Source of the DNA: Flavobacteriaceae bacterium
Lineage (GTDB): Bacteria > Bacteroidota > Bacteroidia > Flavobacteriales > Flavobacteriaceae
Length of the DNA: 34,133 bases
Assembly (NCBI GenBank): GCA_030621915.1
Contig: JAUXGV010000008.1
Coordinates: forward strand, 1-34,133
Reading direction: 5' to 3'
In this document: piece after piece, positions 1 through 9,362 of the stretch
Layout of the letters: each line of letters starts with the position of its first letter
Position numbering within the stretch: position 1 is the first letter of the stretch
The notes under the pieces: model-generated
What the model was told of the DNA's origin: nothing
Seen by the model: only the letters and a program-made list of their open reading frames with translations
Database searches by the model: none
Made by a program: the position numbers and the translations under genes

Positions 1-134
1 TCAAATCCTTCCTCAAAGATTATTGTCTGTAAAACTATAAAATATTAATTTATTAAGGAACATTTTAATTTTATTTTTTAAATTGTAGGAATCGATTATT
101 AATCCGACCCATTGCTTTAAAATTCTATGTAAAT

Positions 135-549
135 ATGAAATTATTCCTTAATATTATTTGTTAAACCTTATTTCTCATAATGGATTGTAGCCCCGATAAC
201 ATGGATATGATTATGAATGAGATGAATATGGAAAAAGAAATGGAAACTGAATTCAATGGGTTTGCCCAAGGTGATTTTGTTTCGGATGCCCATACAACTA
301 TTGGAATGGCATCAATTAATGATTCAAAAACAACGCTTACTTTAAATTTTAAGACTGATGATGGACCTAAATTACTGGTGTATCTGTCTACAGATGAAAA
401 TTCAACCGATTTAGTAAATCTTGGAGATTTAAAAGCTATATCGGGAAATCAAGATTACGTTATTCCATCAAATACAGATTTAAACAAATATGAATGTTGT
501 AAGCATTTGCTGTGTTGATGCCTTAGTAAGTTTTGGACATGCAGAATGA
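135..549 (+). pseudogene. Decayed DM13-domain lipoprotein-like gene
   Basis: ORF 180-518 (FVSDAHTTIGMASIN...LLVYLSTDE...LGDLKAISGNQDYVIP) resembles DM13. ATG at 135 reads in frame MKLFLNIIC*TLFLIMDCSPDN, a signal-peptide-like start broken by TAA 162-164. After about 490 the expected C-terminus (NVVSICCVDALVSFGHAE*) continues in the +1 frame to 549. Confidence 0.65.
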
Positions 550-565
550 AAATAATTAATTAAAA

Positions 566-596
566 TTTGTTTATTAAATAATTCTGATTAAATTTG
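566..596 (+). promoter_or_regulatory. Bacteroidetes-type promoter upstream of metY leader
   Basis: TTTG (566-569), 19 nt, TAAATTTG (589-596) fits TTTG-N19-TAnnTTTG. Confidence 0.55.
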
Positions 597-616
597 TCGC
601 ATCAAAAAAACAAAGA

Positions 617-685
617 ATGAAAATTATATCTAACATAATGAATCAAGTAATGCATAAAGTATATCCAGAGGTTCCTTTTGTTTAG
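617..685 (+). CDS. Candidate leader peptide MKIISNIMNQVMHKVYPEVPFV
   Basis: ATG 617 to TAG 683-685, 22 codons with 3 Met. Lies between the candidate promoter and the terminator hairpin upstream of metY. Confidence 0.45.
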   Translation: MKIISNIMNQVMHKVYPEVPFV

Positions 686-707
686 AATATTATAATATAC
701 AAATTTT

Positions 708-736
708 AAAAGGCCTCTGTAATCAGAGGCCTTTTT
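708..736 (+). terminator. Intrinsic terminator/attenuator hairpin in metY leader
   Basis: AAAAGGCCTCTG (708-719), TAAT, CAGAGGCCTTTT (724-735), then T; 12-bp perfect stem. Confidence 0.75.
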
Positions 737-768
737 GTTTATAACCCTATTAATAAAAAATAAGAATT

Positions 769-2043
769 ATGAGTTCACAAAAGTTTTCAACAAATGCATT
801 GCACGCAGGACATGATGTAAAAACAACAGCAGGCACCAGAGCTATTCCAATTTATCAAACAACATCATACGTGTTTAATGATACAGACCATGCGGCCAAT
901 TTATTTGCATTGGCGGAACCAGGTTTTATCTACACGAGATTGAATAACCCAACCAATGATGTACTCGAACAAAGACTTACCACATTAGAAGGTGGTGTTG
1001 GAGCAGCTGTTTTTGCATCAGGAGCCTCAGCCATATCAACAGCCTTGCTAACCTTATTAAAGATGGGTGATCACATTGTTACTTCAAGTTCGTTATATGG
1101 AGGTACTTTCAATTTATTGAGTGTAACCTTACCTAGGATAGGTATCACAACCACCTTTGTTGATCCTTCTAATCCTCAAAATTTTAAAGATGCAATTCAA
1201 GATAATACCAGGGCTATTTTTGTAGAAAGCCTAGGTAATCCAAAATTAGATGTCTTGGATTTGGAAGCCATTTCAAAAGTGGCCAAAAAGGCAAAAATTC
1301 CCTTTATTGTTGATAATACAGTAGCTACACCTTATTTATTGAACCCTATTGAATACGGTGCAAATATTGTCATTCATTCATTAACTAAATATATTGGTGG
1401 TCAAGGAAATCCATTAGGCGGTGTTGTAATCGATGCAGGCACTTTTGACTGGGCCAATGGTAATTTTCCTGAATTTACCGAGCCATCAGCAGGGTATCAT
1501 GGTTTGGTTTATAGCGAAGTTTTAGGAGAGATTGCATATATAGCCAAAATAAGAATTGAAGGCTTGAGAGATTTTGGAGGAGCCCTAAGTCCTTTTAATG
1601 CGTTTCAAATTATTCAAGGTTTAGAAACACTTTCGATAAGAATGAAAAAACATAGTGAAAATGCACTTGAAATTGCCAAATGGTTGGAAAATCAAGTGCA
1701 AGTTGCCTGGGTAAATTATCCGGGACTGGAAAGTAGTGAATATTATAGTGCTGCAAAGAGATACTTACCTAAAGGCCAAAGTGGGATTGTAACATTTGGT
1801 GTAAAAGGGGGGTTTGAAGATGCCAAAAAAGTAGTAAATGGAGTCAAAATATTTTCGCTGTTGGCAAACATTGGCGATACGAAGTCATTGATTATTCACC
1901 CGGCAAGTACAACACACCAACAGTTGAATGATGAACAACAAAAATCAACGGGTGTAAGTCAGGATTTGATTCGGCTCTCTGTTGGAATTGAAGATATAGA
2001 AGATTTAAAAGAAGATTTAAAAATAGCACTTAAAGAAATTTAA
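769..2043 (+). CDS. metY: O-acetylhomoserine sulfhydrylase (Cys/Met metabolism PLP enzyme)
   Basis: 424 aa; GFIYTRLNNPTNDVLEQRLTTLEGG, FVDNTVATPYLLNP and VIHSLTKYIGGQGNPLGG (PLP lysine motif). Confidence 0.93.
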   Translation: MSSQKFSTNALHAGHDVKTTAGTRAIPIYQTTSYVFNDTDHAANLFALAEPGFIYTRLNNPTNDVLEQRLTTLEGGVGAAVFASGASAISTALLTLLKMGDHIVTSSSLYGGTFNLLSVTLPRIGITTTFVDPSNPQNFKDAIQDNTRAIFVESLGNPKLDVLDLEAISKVAKKAKIPFIVDNTVATPYLLNPIEYGANIVIHSLTKYIGGQGNPLGGVVIDAGTFDWANGNFPEFTEPSAGYHGLVYSEVLGEIAYIAKIRIEGLRDFGGALSPFNAFQIIQGLETLSIRMKKHSENALEIAKWLENQVQVAWVNYPGLESSEYYSAAKRYLPKGQSGIVTFGVKGGFEDAKKVVNGVKIFSLLANIGDTKSLIIHPASTTHQQLNDEQQKSTGVSQDLIRLSVGIEDIEDLKEDLKIALKEI

Positions 2044-2156
2044 TTTAGAGATCACCCAGGAATTGATAATCCCGCAGTGGTCTTTTATAAAATATTTATT
2101 GTGAGTAAGTAAATTTATATGTTACTTTGTACTCAGGTTCATTAAAATAATAAATT

Positions 2157-2252
2157 GTTATTAAGAAAGGCTGAGGGATTGGACCCTGGGAAGCCTTAGC
2201 AACCCTTTATCTATAAAGAAGGTGCTAAATTCTACCTAATTGGGAAGATAAC
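2157..2252 (+). promoter_or_regulatory. SAM-I (S-box) riboswitch aptamer
   Basis: GAAAGGCTGAGGGATTGGACCCTGGGAAGCCTTAGCAACC...AAGGTGCTAAATTCTACC...GGGAAGATAAC. P1 GTTAT/ATAAC; P2-loop UGGA (2180-2183) can pair with J3/4 UCUA (2231-2234). Confidence 0.88.
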
Positions 2253-2262
2253 TCACAATGAA

Positions 2263-2289
2263 TTGCATAAAACCTTATGCAACTTTTTT
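2263..2289 (+). terminator. Terminator in SAM-I expression platform
   Basis: TTGCATAA (2263-2270), AACC, TTATGCAA (2275-2282), C, TTTTTT (2284-2289). Confidence 0.75.
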
Positions 2290-2382
2290 ATAACAATTTC
2301 TTTAATCAATTTTAGAATTAACCAATTTCAAAAACCAATAATGCTTTTTGAAATAATTTGTTTAACAGTATATTTATAAAAA

Positions 2383-5300
2383 GTGAAAAAAGATTTAAAA
2401 TATATTTCGCTGGAAAACTTCACAACTGAAAGTGGGTATTTTTATCCTGAATTGGAATTATCATACCAAACATTTGGACCAAAATTAAATTCGGCTCCAG
2501 TTGTTTTGGTAAACCATGCACTTACAGGTAATTCCAATGTGGCTGGTGAAGGGGGATGGTGGAATTCGTTAATTGGTATCGGTAAATTAATCGACACAAC
2601 CCAATATACCATTGTTGCCTATAATATTCCAGGGAATGGTTATGATGAAAAAGAGGGTAATTTTATTGAAAATTATGAAGATTTTACTGCAAGAGATATA
2701 GCAAATTTGTTTGGTTTGGCACTCGAAAATATCGGAATAGATAAATTGTTTGCAGCGATTGGAGGTTCATTAGGAGGTGGTATAGCATGGGAAATGACAG
2801 TTTTATTCCCAAATCTCATCGAAAATTTAATTCCAGTAGCTTCTGATTGGAAGGCATCTGATTGGATTTTAGCACATAATAAAACCCAACTTCAAATTCT
2901 TTCAAACTCAAGTAAACCGGTACACGATGCGCGAATGATGGCCATGTTATTTTATAGAACTGCTGACTCCTTCAAACAAAAGTTTAATCGTACAAAAAAC
3001 AAAGAACAAGGAAATTTCAATACAGAAAGCTGGTTATTATATCATGGCGAAAAATTAGAAAATCGCTTTACATTGCAAACCTATAAACTGATGAATCATT
3101 TGTTGAGTTCAGTTGATATTACCAGAAACAGAGGAACCTTTAACGAAGTAGCAAGCCAAATTAAGGCTAATATCATTCAAGTTGGAGTAGATTCGGATTT
3201 TTTTTTCGTACCCGCAGAAAATAAAGAAACTCAAAAATTATTGGATAAAGCCGGAGTTGAAAATAGTTATGAAGAAATCAAATCTATTCATGGACATGAT
3301 GCCTTTTTGATTGAATACAATCAATTATCTAAAATTTTACATTCTGTTTTTCAGCAACCTAAATCAAAAAGTTTAGAAAGTAAAAAACTTAAAATCATTA
3401 AATTTGGTGGGAAATCATTATCAAATGGGAAGGGACTTAATAGGGTTTTACAAATAATTTCTGATAAAAAAGCTAATAATGAAAAAATATCTGTTGTAGT
3501 TTCAGCAAGAGGTAATTCAACTGATTTATTAGAACGAATTTTAGAAAATGCCAAAAAAGGTGATTCGTATAAAAGTCTTTTTGAAGAATTTAAAACCTAC
3601 CAAACTATCCCAGATAGTAGTATAGATTTTAACCATGAATTTACGCTCTTAAAGAAAATTTTCGATGGTGTAAGTTTATTGGGTGACTATAGTGAAAAAA
3701 TCAAAGATCAGGTACTATCACAAGGTGAAGTTTTGTCGACCAAATTAATTGTTAAATTGCTAAATGATAAAGGGATTGAGTCCAATTTTGTAGATGCGAG
3801 AAATTTAATAATTACGGATAAAAGTTTTGGTGAAGCTATTCCAATTCAAGAAGTCTCCAGAGAAAATGTAAAAAAGTTCTTTAATAAAAACGATTCTGAA
3901 TTACAAATAATTACAGGATTTATTGCCTCAAATATTTATGGTGAGACTACAACTTTAGGCAGAAATGGAAGTAATTATACGGCCTCTTTATTTGCCAATT
4001 ATTTGGATGCGGAAGAATTAGAAAATTATACCCATGTAAACGGAATATATACTGCAAATCCAGATTTAGTATCGAATGCTCAAAAAATTGAAGAACTCAC
4101 CTTTCAGGAAGCAAATGAACTGGCCAATTTTGGTGCGAACATTTTACATGCCAAAACCATCATCCCGCTTGTTGAAAAAAATATTCCTTTGCGATTGTTA
4201 AATACTTTTGATGATAAAAATACCGGTACACTAATTAAATCAAAAGCTACCTCAAAAGGAATACGATCTGTCACAGTACAAAATAATGTGTCACTAATAA
4301 ATCTAGAAGGTAGAGGATTATTAGGTACTGTAGGAATCGACGCTCGGATTTTTTCTTCTTTAGGCAAAGAAAATATAAATGTAAGTATCATCTCTCAGGG
4401 ATCTTCTGAAAGAGGTATTGGATTTATTGTAGATTCAATAGATGCGATTAAAGCAAAAGAAATATTAGAACAAGAGTTCGCAAACGATTTAAAAACGAAG
4501 GATGTTAATCGAATTTATATTAAAAATAAATTATCAATAGTTTCAATCATTGGTCAAAATTTAAGCAATTTTCATAATTCATACAATGCAATTATTAAAA
4601 ACAGAATCAATCCGATTTTAATTAACAATACAATTTCAGGTGATAATATTTGCCTGGTAATAGAAGATGATGATTTACATAAAGCCGTTAATGTAATCCA
4701 TGGTCAAATATTCGGAGTTTCTACCAATATTAACATTGCTATATTCGGTGTTGGTTTGGTAGGTGGTACTTTAATTGAACAAATATTGACAAGTAAAAAA
4801 AATATCTTAAAAAGAAAAAATATTAATCTAAATATTTTCGCTGTAGGTAATTCTAAAAAACTTGTTTTAAATAATAATGGGATTTCTTCAAATTGGCAAG
4901 ATGAATTGGAGAATAGTAATAATGTTGATTATACTATAAATGATATTATAAGTTATGCAAGAGGAAATCATTTAGAAAATTTAATCGCTGTAGATAATAC
5001 TGCCAGCATAAACTTTATTAAAAATTACATTCCCTTGGTTGAAAATGGGTTTGACCTGGTTTCATCTAACAAAATTGCAAATACTGTTGATTATGAATTT
5101 TATAAAGATCTAAGAGCTCAACTTGAAGTGAATGAGAAAAAGTATTTGTATGAAACCAATGTTGGCGCTGGATTACCTTTAATAGATACTATTAAATTAT
5201 TGCATCATTCTGGGGAAAATATTACAAAAATTAAAGGTGTATTTTCCGGATCATTAAGTTATTTATTTAATAATTTTTCATTGCAAAATAAATCCTTCAG

Positions 5301-5805
5301 TAAAATATTACAAGAAGCAATTGACCAAGGATTTACTGAGCCGGATCCTAGAGAGGATCTTGGCGGTAACGATGTTGCAAGAAAATTATTGATTTTGGCA
5401 AGAGAATTAGATTTGGAAAATGAATTTAACGATGTAGAAATTAAAAATCTAATCCCAGAAAAATTAAGAATGGGTACAGCGGCTCAGTTTCTAACCAAAT
5501 TGAAAGATTTGGATCAGGAATATGCAAATATTAAGTTTGATCAAGAAGAAAATCATGTATTAAGATATATTGGTGAGTTATCAGGTGATTTGAATAAGTC
5601 CAAAGGTATTTTAGAGGTTAAATTAGTTTCGGTTCCATCGGATAGTTCTTTAGGTCAAATAAAAGGATCTGATTCAATTTTTGAAATTTATACGGAATCC
5701 TATGGTGAACAACCTCTTGTTATTCAAGGTGCAGGCGCTGGGGCTAAGGTTACCGCCAGAGGTGTATTTGGAGATATTCTACGATTAACAGAAAAAGCAA
5801 TTTAA
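2383..5805 (+). CDS. Fusion: homoserine O-acetyltransferase-like domain + aspartokinase + homoserine dehydrogenase
   Basis: GTG start, 1140 aa. MetX-like alpha/beta hydrolase (VLVNHALTGNSNV, GGSLGGGIAWEM), then aspartokinase (KIIKFGGKSL, VVVSARGNSTDLL) with ACT-like repeats, then homoserine dehydrogenase (IAIFGVGLVGG, LVSSNKIAN, YETNVGAGLPLIDTIK). Confidence 0.93.
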   Translation: MKKDLKYISLENFTTESGYFYPELELSYQTFGPKLNSAPVVLVNHALTGNSNVAGEGGWWNSLIGIGKLIDTTQYTIVAYNIPGNGYDEKEGNFIENYEDFTARDIANLFGLALENIGIDKLFAAIGGSLGGGIAWEMTVLFPNLIENLIPVASDWKASDWILAHNKTQLQILSNSSKPVHDARMMAMLFYRTADSFKQKFNRTKNKEQGNFNTESWLLYHGEKLENRFTLQTYKLMNHLLSSVDITRNRGTFNEVASQIKANIIQVGVDSDFFFVPAENKETQKLLDKAGVENSYEEIKSIHGHDAFLIEYNQLSKILHSVFQQPKSKSLESKKLKIIKFGGKSLSNGKGLNRVLQIISDKKANNEKISVVVSARGNSTDLLERILENAKKGDSYKSLFEEFKTYQTIPDSSIDFNHEFTLLKKIFDGVSLLGDYSEKIKDQVLSQGEVLSTKLIVKLLNDKGIESNFVDARNLIITDKSFGEAIPIQEVSRENVKKFFNKNDSELQIITGFIASNIYGETTTLGRNGSNYTASLFANYLDAEELENYTHVNGIYTANPDLVSNAQKIEELTFQEANELANFGANILHAKTIIPLVEKNIPLRLLNTFDDKNTGTLIKSKATSKGIRSVTVQNNVSLINLEGRGLLGTVGIDARIFSSLGKENINVSIISQGSSERGIGFIVDSIDAIKAKEILEQEFANDLKTKDVNRIYIKNKLSIVSIIGQNLSNFHNSYNAIIKNRINPILINNTISGDNICLVIEDDDLHKAVNVIHGQIFGVSTNINIAIFGVGLVGGTLIEQILTSKKNILKRKNINLNIFAVGNSKKLVLNNNGISSNWQDELENSNNVDYTINDIISYARGNHLENLIAVDNTASINFIKNYIPLVENGFDLVSSNKIANTVDYEFYKDLRAQLEVNEKKYLYETNVGAGLPLIDTIKLLHHSGENITKIKGVFSGSLSYLFNNFSLQNKSFSKILQEAIDQGFTEPDPREDLGGNDVARKLLILARELDLENEFNDVEIKNLIPEKLRMGTAAQFLTKLKDLDQEYANIKFDQEENHVLRYIGELSGDLNKSKGILEVKLVSVPSDSSLGQIKGSDSIFEIYTESYGEQPLVIQGAGAGAKVTARGVFGDILRLTEKAI

Positions 5806-5806
5806 G

Positions 5807-6979
5807 ATGAATAGTAAAAAACATTTTGAAACAGAAGCGATTAGAAATCAAACTGAACGATCTCAGTTTGGAGAGCACTCAACTCCATTATATTTGACGT
5901 CAAGTTTTGTTTTTGATGATGTTGAAGAAATGAGGGCTGCTTTTGCAGAAGAAAAAGATAAAAACCTTTATAGTCGTTTTTCTAATCCCAACACCTCAGA
6001 ATTTGTTGATAAAATGGTGAATATGGAGGGTGCAGAAAGTGGCTATGCATTTGCTACTGGTATGGCAGCTATTTTCTCCACTTTTGGCGCACTATTAAGT
6101 AGTGGTGATCATATTGTTTCATGTAGATCAGTATTTGGTTCTACCCATGCATTATTCACACAATATTTACCCAAGTGGCAGATTGAAACCAGTTATTTTA
6201 ATGTAAATGAACCAAATACTATAGAAGGATTAATTCAATCAAACACAAAAATTCTATATGCTGAAACTCCAACAAATCCATCAGTTGATATTTTAGACTT
6301 AGATTTATTAGGGAAAATTGCAAAAAAACATGGAATATTATTAATTATTGACAATTGTTTTGCAACACCCTATTTAGTAAACCCTATTAAATATGGAGCG
6401 GACATAGTTGTTCATTCGGCAACCAAATTGATAGATGGTCAGGGCAGAGTTCTTGGAGGCGTAGCAGTTGGGAAAAAGGATTTGATTCGTGAAATATATT
6501 TATTTTCTAGAAATACAGGACCATCAATGTCTCCATTTAATGCCTGGATTTTGTCTAAAAGCTTAGAGACCTTGGCAATAAGGGTTGATAAACATTGCGA
6601 AAATGCTTTAAAAGTTGCTGAATTTTTAGAAAATCAAACCCAAGTTAAAGTGGTGAAATATCCATTTTTAAAATCACATCCCCAATATGAAGTTGCTATA
6701 AAACAAATGAAATTGGGAGGAAACATTGTCGCATTTGAGGTTCATGGAGGAATGGAAGCAGGAAGAAAATTTTTAAACAATTTGCAGATGTGCTCTCTTT
6801 CTGCTAATTTAGGTGATTCACGAACAATTGTAACACACCCAGCCTCAACAACTCATAGTAAACTCAGTGAAGACGATAGGCTTAAAGTTGGGATAACCGA
6901 TGGATTGGTTAGAGTCTCAGTAGGCTTGGAGCATATAAATGATATATTAACTGATTTAAATAGTGCATTAAAAAATTAA
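5807..6979 (+). CDS. metZ: O-succinylhomoserine sulfhydrylase / trans-sulfuration PLP enzyme
   Basis: 390 aa Cys/Met PLP family (LYSRFSNPNTSEF, VHSATKLIDGQGRVLGG). Substrate assignment is inference. Confidence 0.85.
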   Translation: MNSKKHFETEAIRNQTERSQFGEHSTPLYLTSSFVFDDVEEMRAAFAEEKDKNLYSRFSNPNTSEFVDKMVNMEGAESGYAFATGMAAIFSTFGALLSSGDHIVSCRSVFGSTHALFTQYLPKWQIETSYFNVNEPNTIEGLIQSNTKILYAETPTNPSVDILDLDLLGKIAKKHGILLIIDNCFATPYLVNPIKYGADIVVHSATKLIDGQGRVLGGVAVGKKDLIREIYLFSRNTGPSMSPFNAWILSKSLETLAIRVDKHCENALKVAEFLENQTQVKVVKYPFLKSHPQYEVAIKQMKLGGNIVAFEVHGGMEAGRKFLNNLQMCSLSANLGDSRTIVTHPASTTHSKLSEDDRLKVGITDGLVRVSVGLEHINDILTDLNSALKN

Positions 6980-6981
6980 AT

Positions 6982-7233
6982 ATGCTATTATTCAATTCTA
7001 AAAATAGCGAATATTTTAAAAAAGGTGAGACCAAACGAAGAAGTATGGTAAAGGCAGTTTCATGGCGAACCATTGGAACTTTGGATACTATTATTATATC
7101 TTATGTTTTGACTGGTCAAATTAGAACCGCTCTATCTATTGGAGGTATTGAAATTTTTACTAAAATGATTTTGTATTTTTTTCATGAAAGGATTTGGAAT
7201 ACAATTAAATGGGGCAAGAGAAAACTACCTTGA
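6982..7233 (+). CDS. DUF2061 family membrane protein
   Basis: RRSMVKAVSWRTIGTLDTIIISYVLTGQ...FFHERIWNTIKWGK is characteristic of DUF2061. Confidence 0.85.
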   Translation: MLLFNSKNSEYFKKGETKRRSMVKAVSWRTIGTLDTIIISYVLTGQIRTALSIGGIEIFTKMILYFFHERIWNTIKWGKRKLP

Positions 7234-7275
7234 TATAAATGAATTTTTCCTCTTCATTTTTAACTAATTTGATAA

Positions 7276-7857
7276 TTGAATAAGAACGAATTATATCCGA
7301 TTTTTTTAAAAGTCTCTGAATTAAATGTATTAATCGTCGGAGGGGGTAAAGTAGGACTTGAAAAATTGACTTTTTTACTAAAATCAAGCCCAAAAGCCAG
7401 AGTAACTATCATTGCTGAATCCTTTATTTCAGAAATAATTGATTTGTCTCATAAATACAACATCAATATCTTTTCAAATCCTTATGAAAGTTCTTTTTTA
7501 AAAGACAAGCATCTTGTTATTGCGACTACTAATGATTTGGAGGTCAATTTACAAGTTCATGCCGACTGTAAAGAAAGAAATATATTGGTAAATGTGGCTG
7601 ACAATCCTGACTATTGCGACTTTTATATGGGTGGTATCGTTACGAAAGGTAATCTGAAACTCGCCATTTCTACCAATGGAAAATCACCAACATTGGCCAA
7701 ACGATTGAGGCAATTTTTTGAAGAAGTTCTTCCTGATAATATCAATGATTTGAGTGACAATTTAAATGCTTACAGACAAACTATCAAAGGTAATTTTGAA
7801 AAAAAAGTTACTAAATTAAATGAATTAACTAAAGGAATGTTAGACAATAAAGATTAG
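7276..7857 (+). CDS. Precorrin-2 dehydrogenase / sirohydrochlorin ferrochelatase (siroheme synthase N-domain)
   Basis: TTG start; VLIVGGGKVGLEKLTFLL, VATTNDLEVNLQVHADCKERNILVNVADNPDYCDFYMGGIVTKGNLKLAISTNGKSPTLAKRLRQ. Confidence 0.9.
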   Translation: MNKNELYPIFLKVSELNVLIVGGGKVGLEKLTFLLKSSPKARVTIIAESFISEIIDLSHKYNINIFSNPYESSFLKDKHLVIATTNDLEVNLQVHADCKERNILVNVADNPDYCDFYMGGIVTKGNLKLAISTNGKSPTLAKRLRQFFEEVLPDNINDLSDNLNAYRQTIKGNFEKKVTKLNELTKGMLDNKD

Positions 7858-7931
7858 AAATTGAGAACTCAGAAGAATATTTTATAATACCTTCCTGAGC
7901 ATCTCATAATTATTGAAAGTAATATTGCAAA

Positions 7932-9359
7932 TCAAATAGTTCTCAATTCAAAACTCTTTTTCGGAGCTTCACAAACCGGACACTCATATTCAATAGTTAT
8001 GTCTTCGAACAAAGTTCCTGATTCAATACTGAATTTTTTATCTCCTATCTCAGAATCATAAACCGTTAAGCATTCACCACATTGGTAGACTTCTTTTTCA
8101 ATATTTTCATTTTGCCCCAATTCTTTTAACGATTGATCCTCTTCAGATTCACCCAATTCTTCAAAATATAATTTGCTTAATTCCATTAATAGACCCGGTA
8201 ACTCAATTTTATCCACATCTTGGGCATATACCAAATATTTCTGAGTATTAGGGTTGAAATTTTCGCAATAAAGAACATTATATGTTGGCCTTATATGAAA
8301 ATCCTTAACTATGTTAGGCAGGGTGTTTTTCTCAATAACAATGGAAGTGAAATAAATTTTATTTTCTCCTCGATTCGTAATGGCAAATGTCAACCCGTAG
8401 GTACTTATATCATTTTGATTAAAATTAGTCACTATGAATTTTTTAAGAGCCAATGCTTTTTCATCATTAACAGGTAGGTGCCAATTAAGTTCCAATAGAG
8501 AATGCCTTATATTAATTCCCGACTTTCCCAGAAGCTTTTCCAACATTAATTTGCTTTCCCTCGGAATTCCTTTTACAATAAAAGATTTCCATGGAGTTAT
8601 ACATATTTTACCAATTCTATTGTCCAAACAGAAATCACAAAATACATTTAAAAAGTCAAGATAATATTTATTATTTCGCCAGTACAATCCCAACCAATAT
8701 TGATTGATCCCCATTTTGTTCATCCCTTCATAATAGGGAAAAGGCTTAAATTCGACTTCTAATTCTGATTCAATAGTTCTGCTATTTGTTTCGATTTGAT
8801 TATTTACCAGTATAAACAATTCATCTACATCTTCAGCATCAAGATAGGTTTCCTCAATTATCTTGGAAATTTTAGAAATATCCCAACTATAAATAAGTAC
8901 AGGATAATAAACAGATTCATTCCAATTGGGTAACCGAAGATTCAAATACCAATAATCTTCATGTACGGAACTAATAAAATTTAGTTGACCGCTAAACAAG
9001 GGAGACAACTGTTGTTTTGGATCTGAAATATTAATTTTTAATTTGGGTTGATGTTTGAAACTTTCTAAAACATACAAATAGGTCGAACCATTTAACCAGG
9101 TTGTTGATGGAAAAATATCGGCAGCAACATATGAACAAACAATATTTTGATAAGTGGGATCAGAAATCATGCTTGTACTCAGTTTCGGAAATTGACTCTC
9201 TAAATGGTCCTTCATCATATGCTCAGGGAATATGATATCTTGTCTTGACCCAAAATGTATTGCATCCAACCCCAAAGATTCCGCATAATTGAGAATTCTT
9301 TTCAATTCACTTGGAGATAATATTCCACCCTTAATAAATATTCTTTTTAAATCTATCAT
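7932..9359 (-). CDS. Degenerate nitrite/sulfite-reductase-like protein with C-terminal rubredoxin domain
   Basis: 475 aa. C-terminus YQCGECLTVYD...YECPVCEAPKKSFEL is rubredoxin; N-terminus LSPSELKRILNYAESLGLDAIHFGSRQDIIFPE resembles the NIR/SIR ferredoxin-like half domain. Confidence 0.75.
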   Translation of the reverse strand: MIDLKRIFIKGGILSPSELKRILNYAESLGLDAIHFGSRQDIIFPEHMMKDHLESQFPKLSTSMISDPTYQNIVCSYVAADIFPSTTWLNGSTYLYVLESFKHQPKLKINISDPKQQLSPLFSGQLNFISSVHEDYWYLNLRLPNWNESVYYPVLIYSWDISKISKIIEETYLDAEDVDELFILVNNQIETNSRTIESELEVEFKPFPYYEGMNKMGINQYWLGLYWRNNKYYLDFLNVFCDFCLDNRIGKICITPWKSFIVKGIPRESKLMLEKLLGKSGINIRHSLLELNWHLPVNDEKALALKKFIVTNFNQNDISTYGLTFAITNRGENKIYFTSIVIEKNTLPNIVKDFHIRPTYNVLYCENFNPNTQKYLVYAQDVDKIELPGLLMELSKLYFEELGESEEDQSLKELGQNENIEKEVYQCGECLTVYDSEIGDKKFSIESGTLFEDITIEYECPVCEAPKKSFELRTI

Positions 9360-9362
9360 AAT

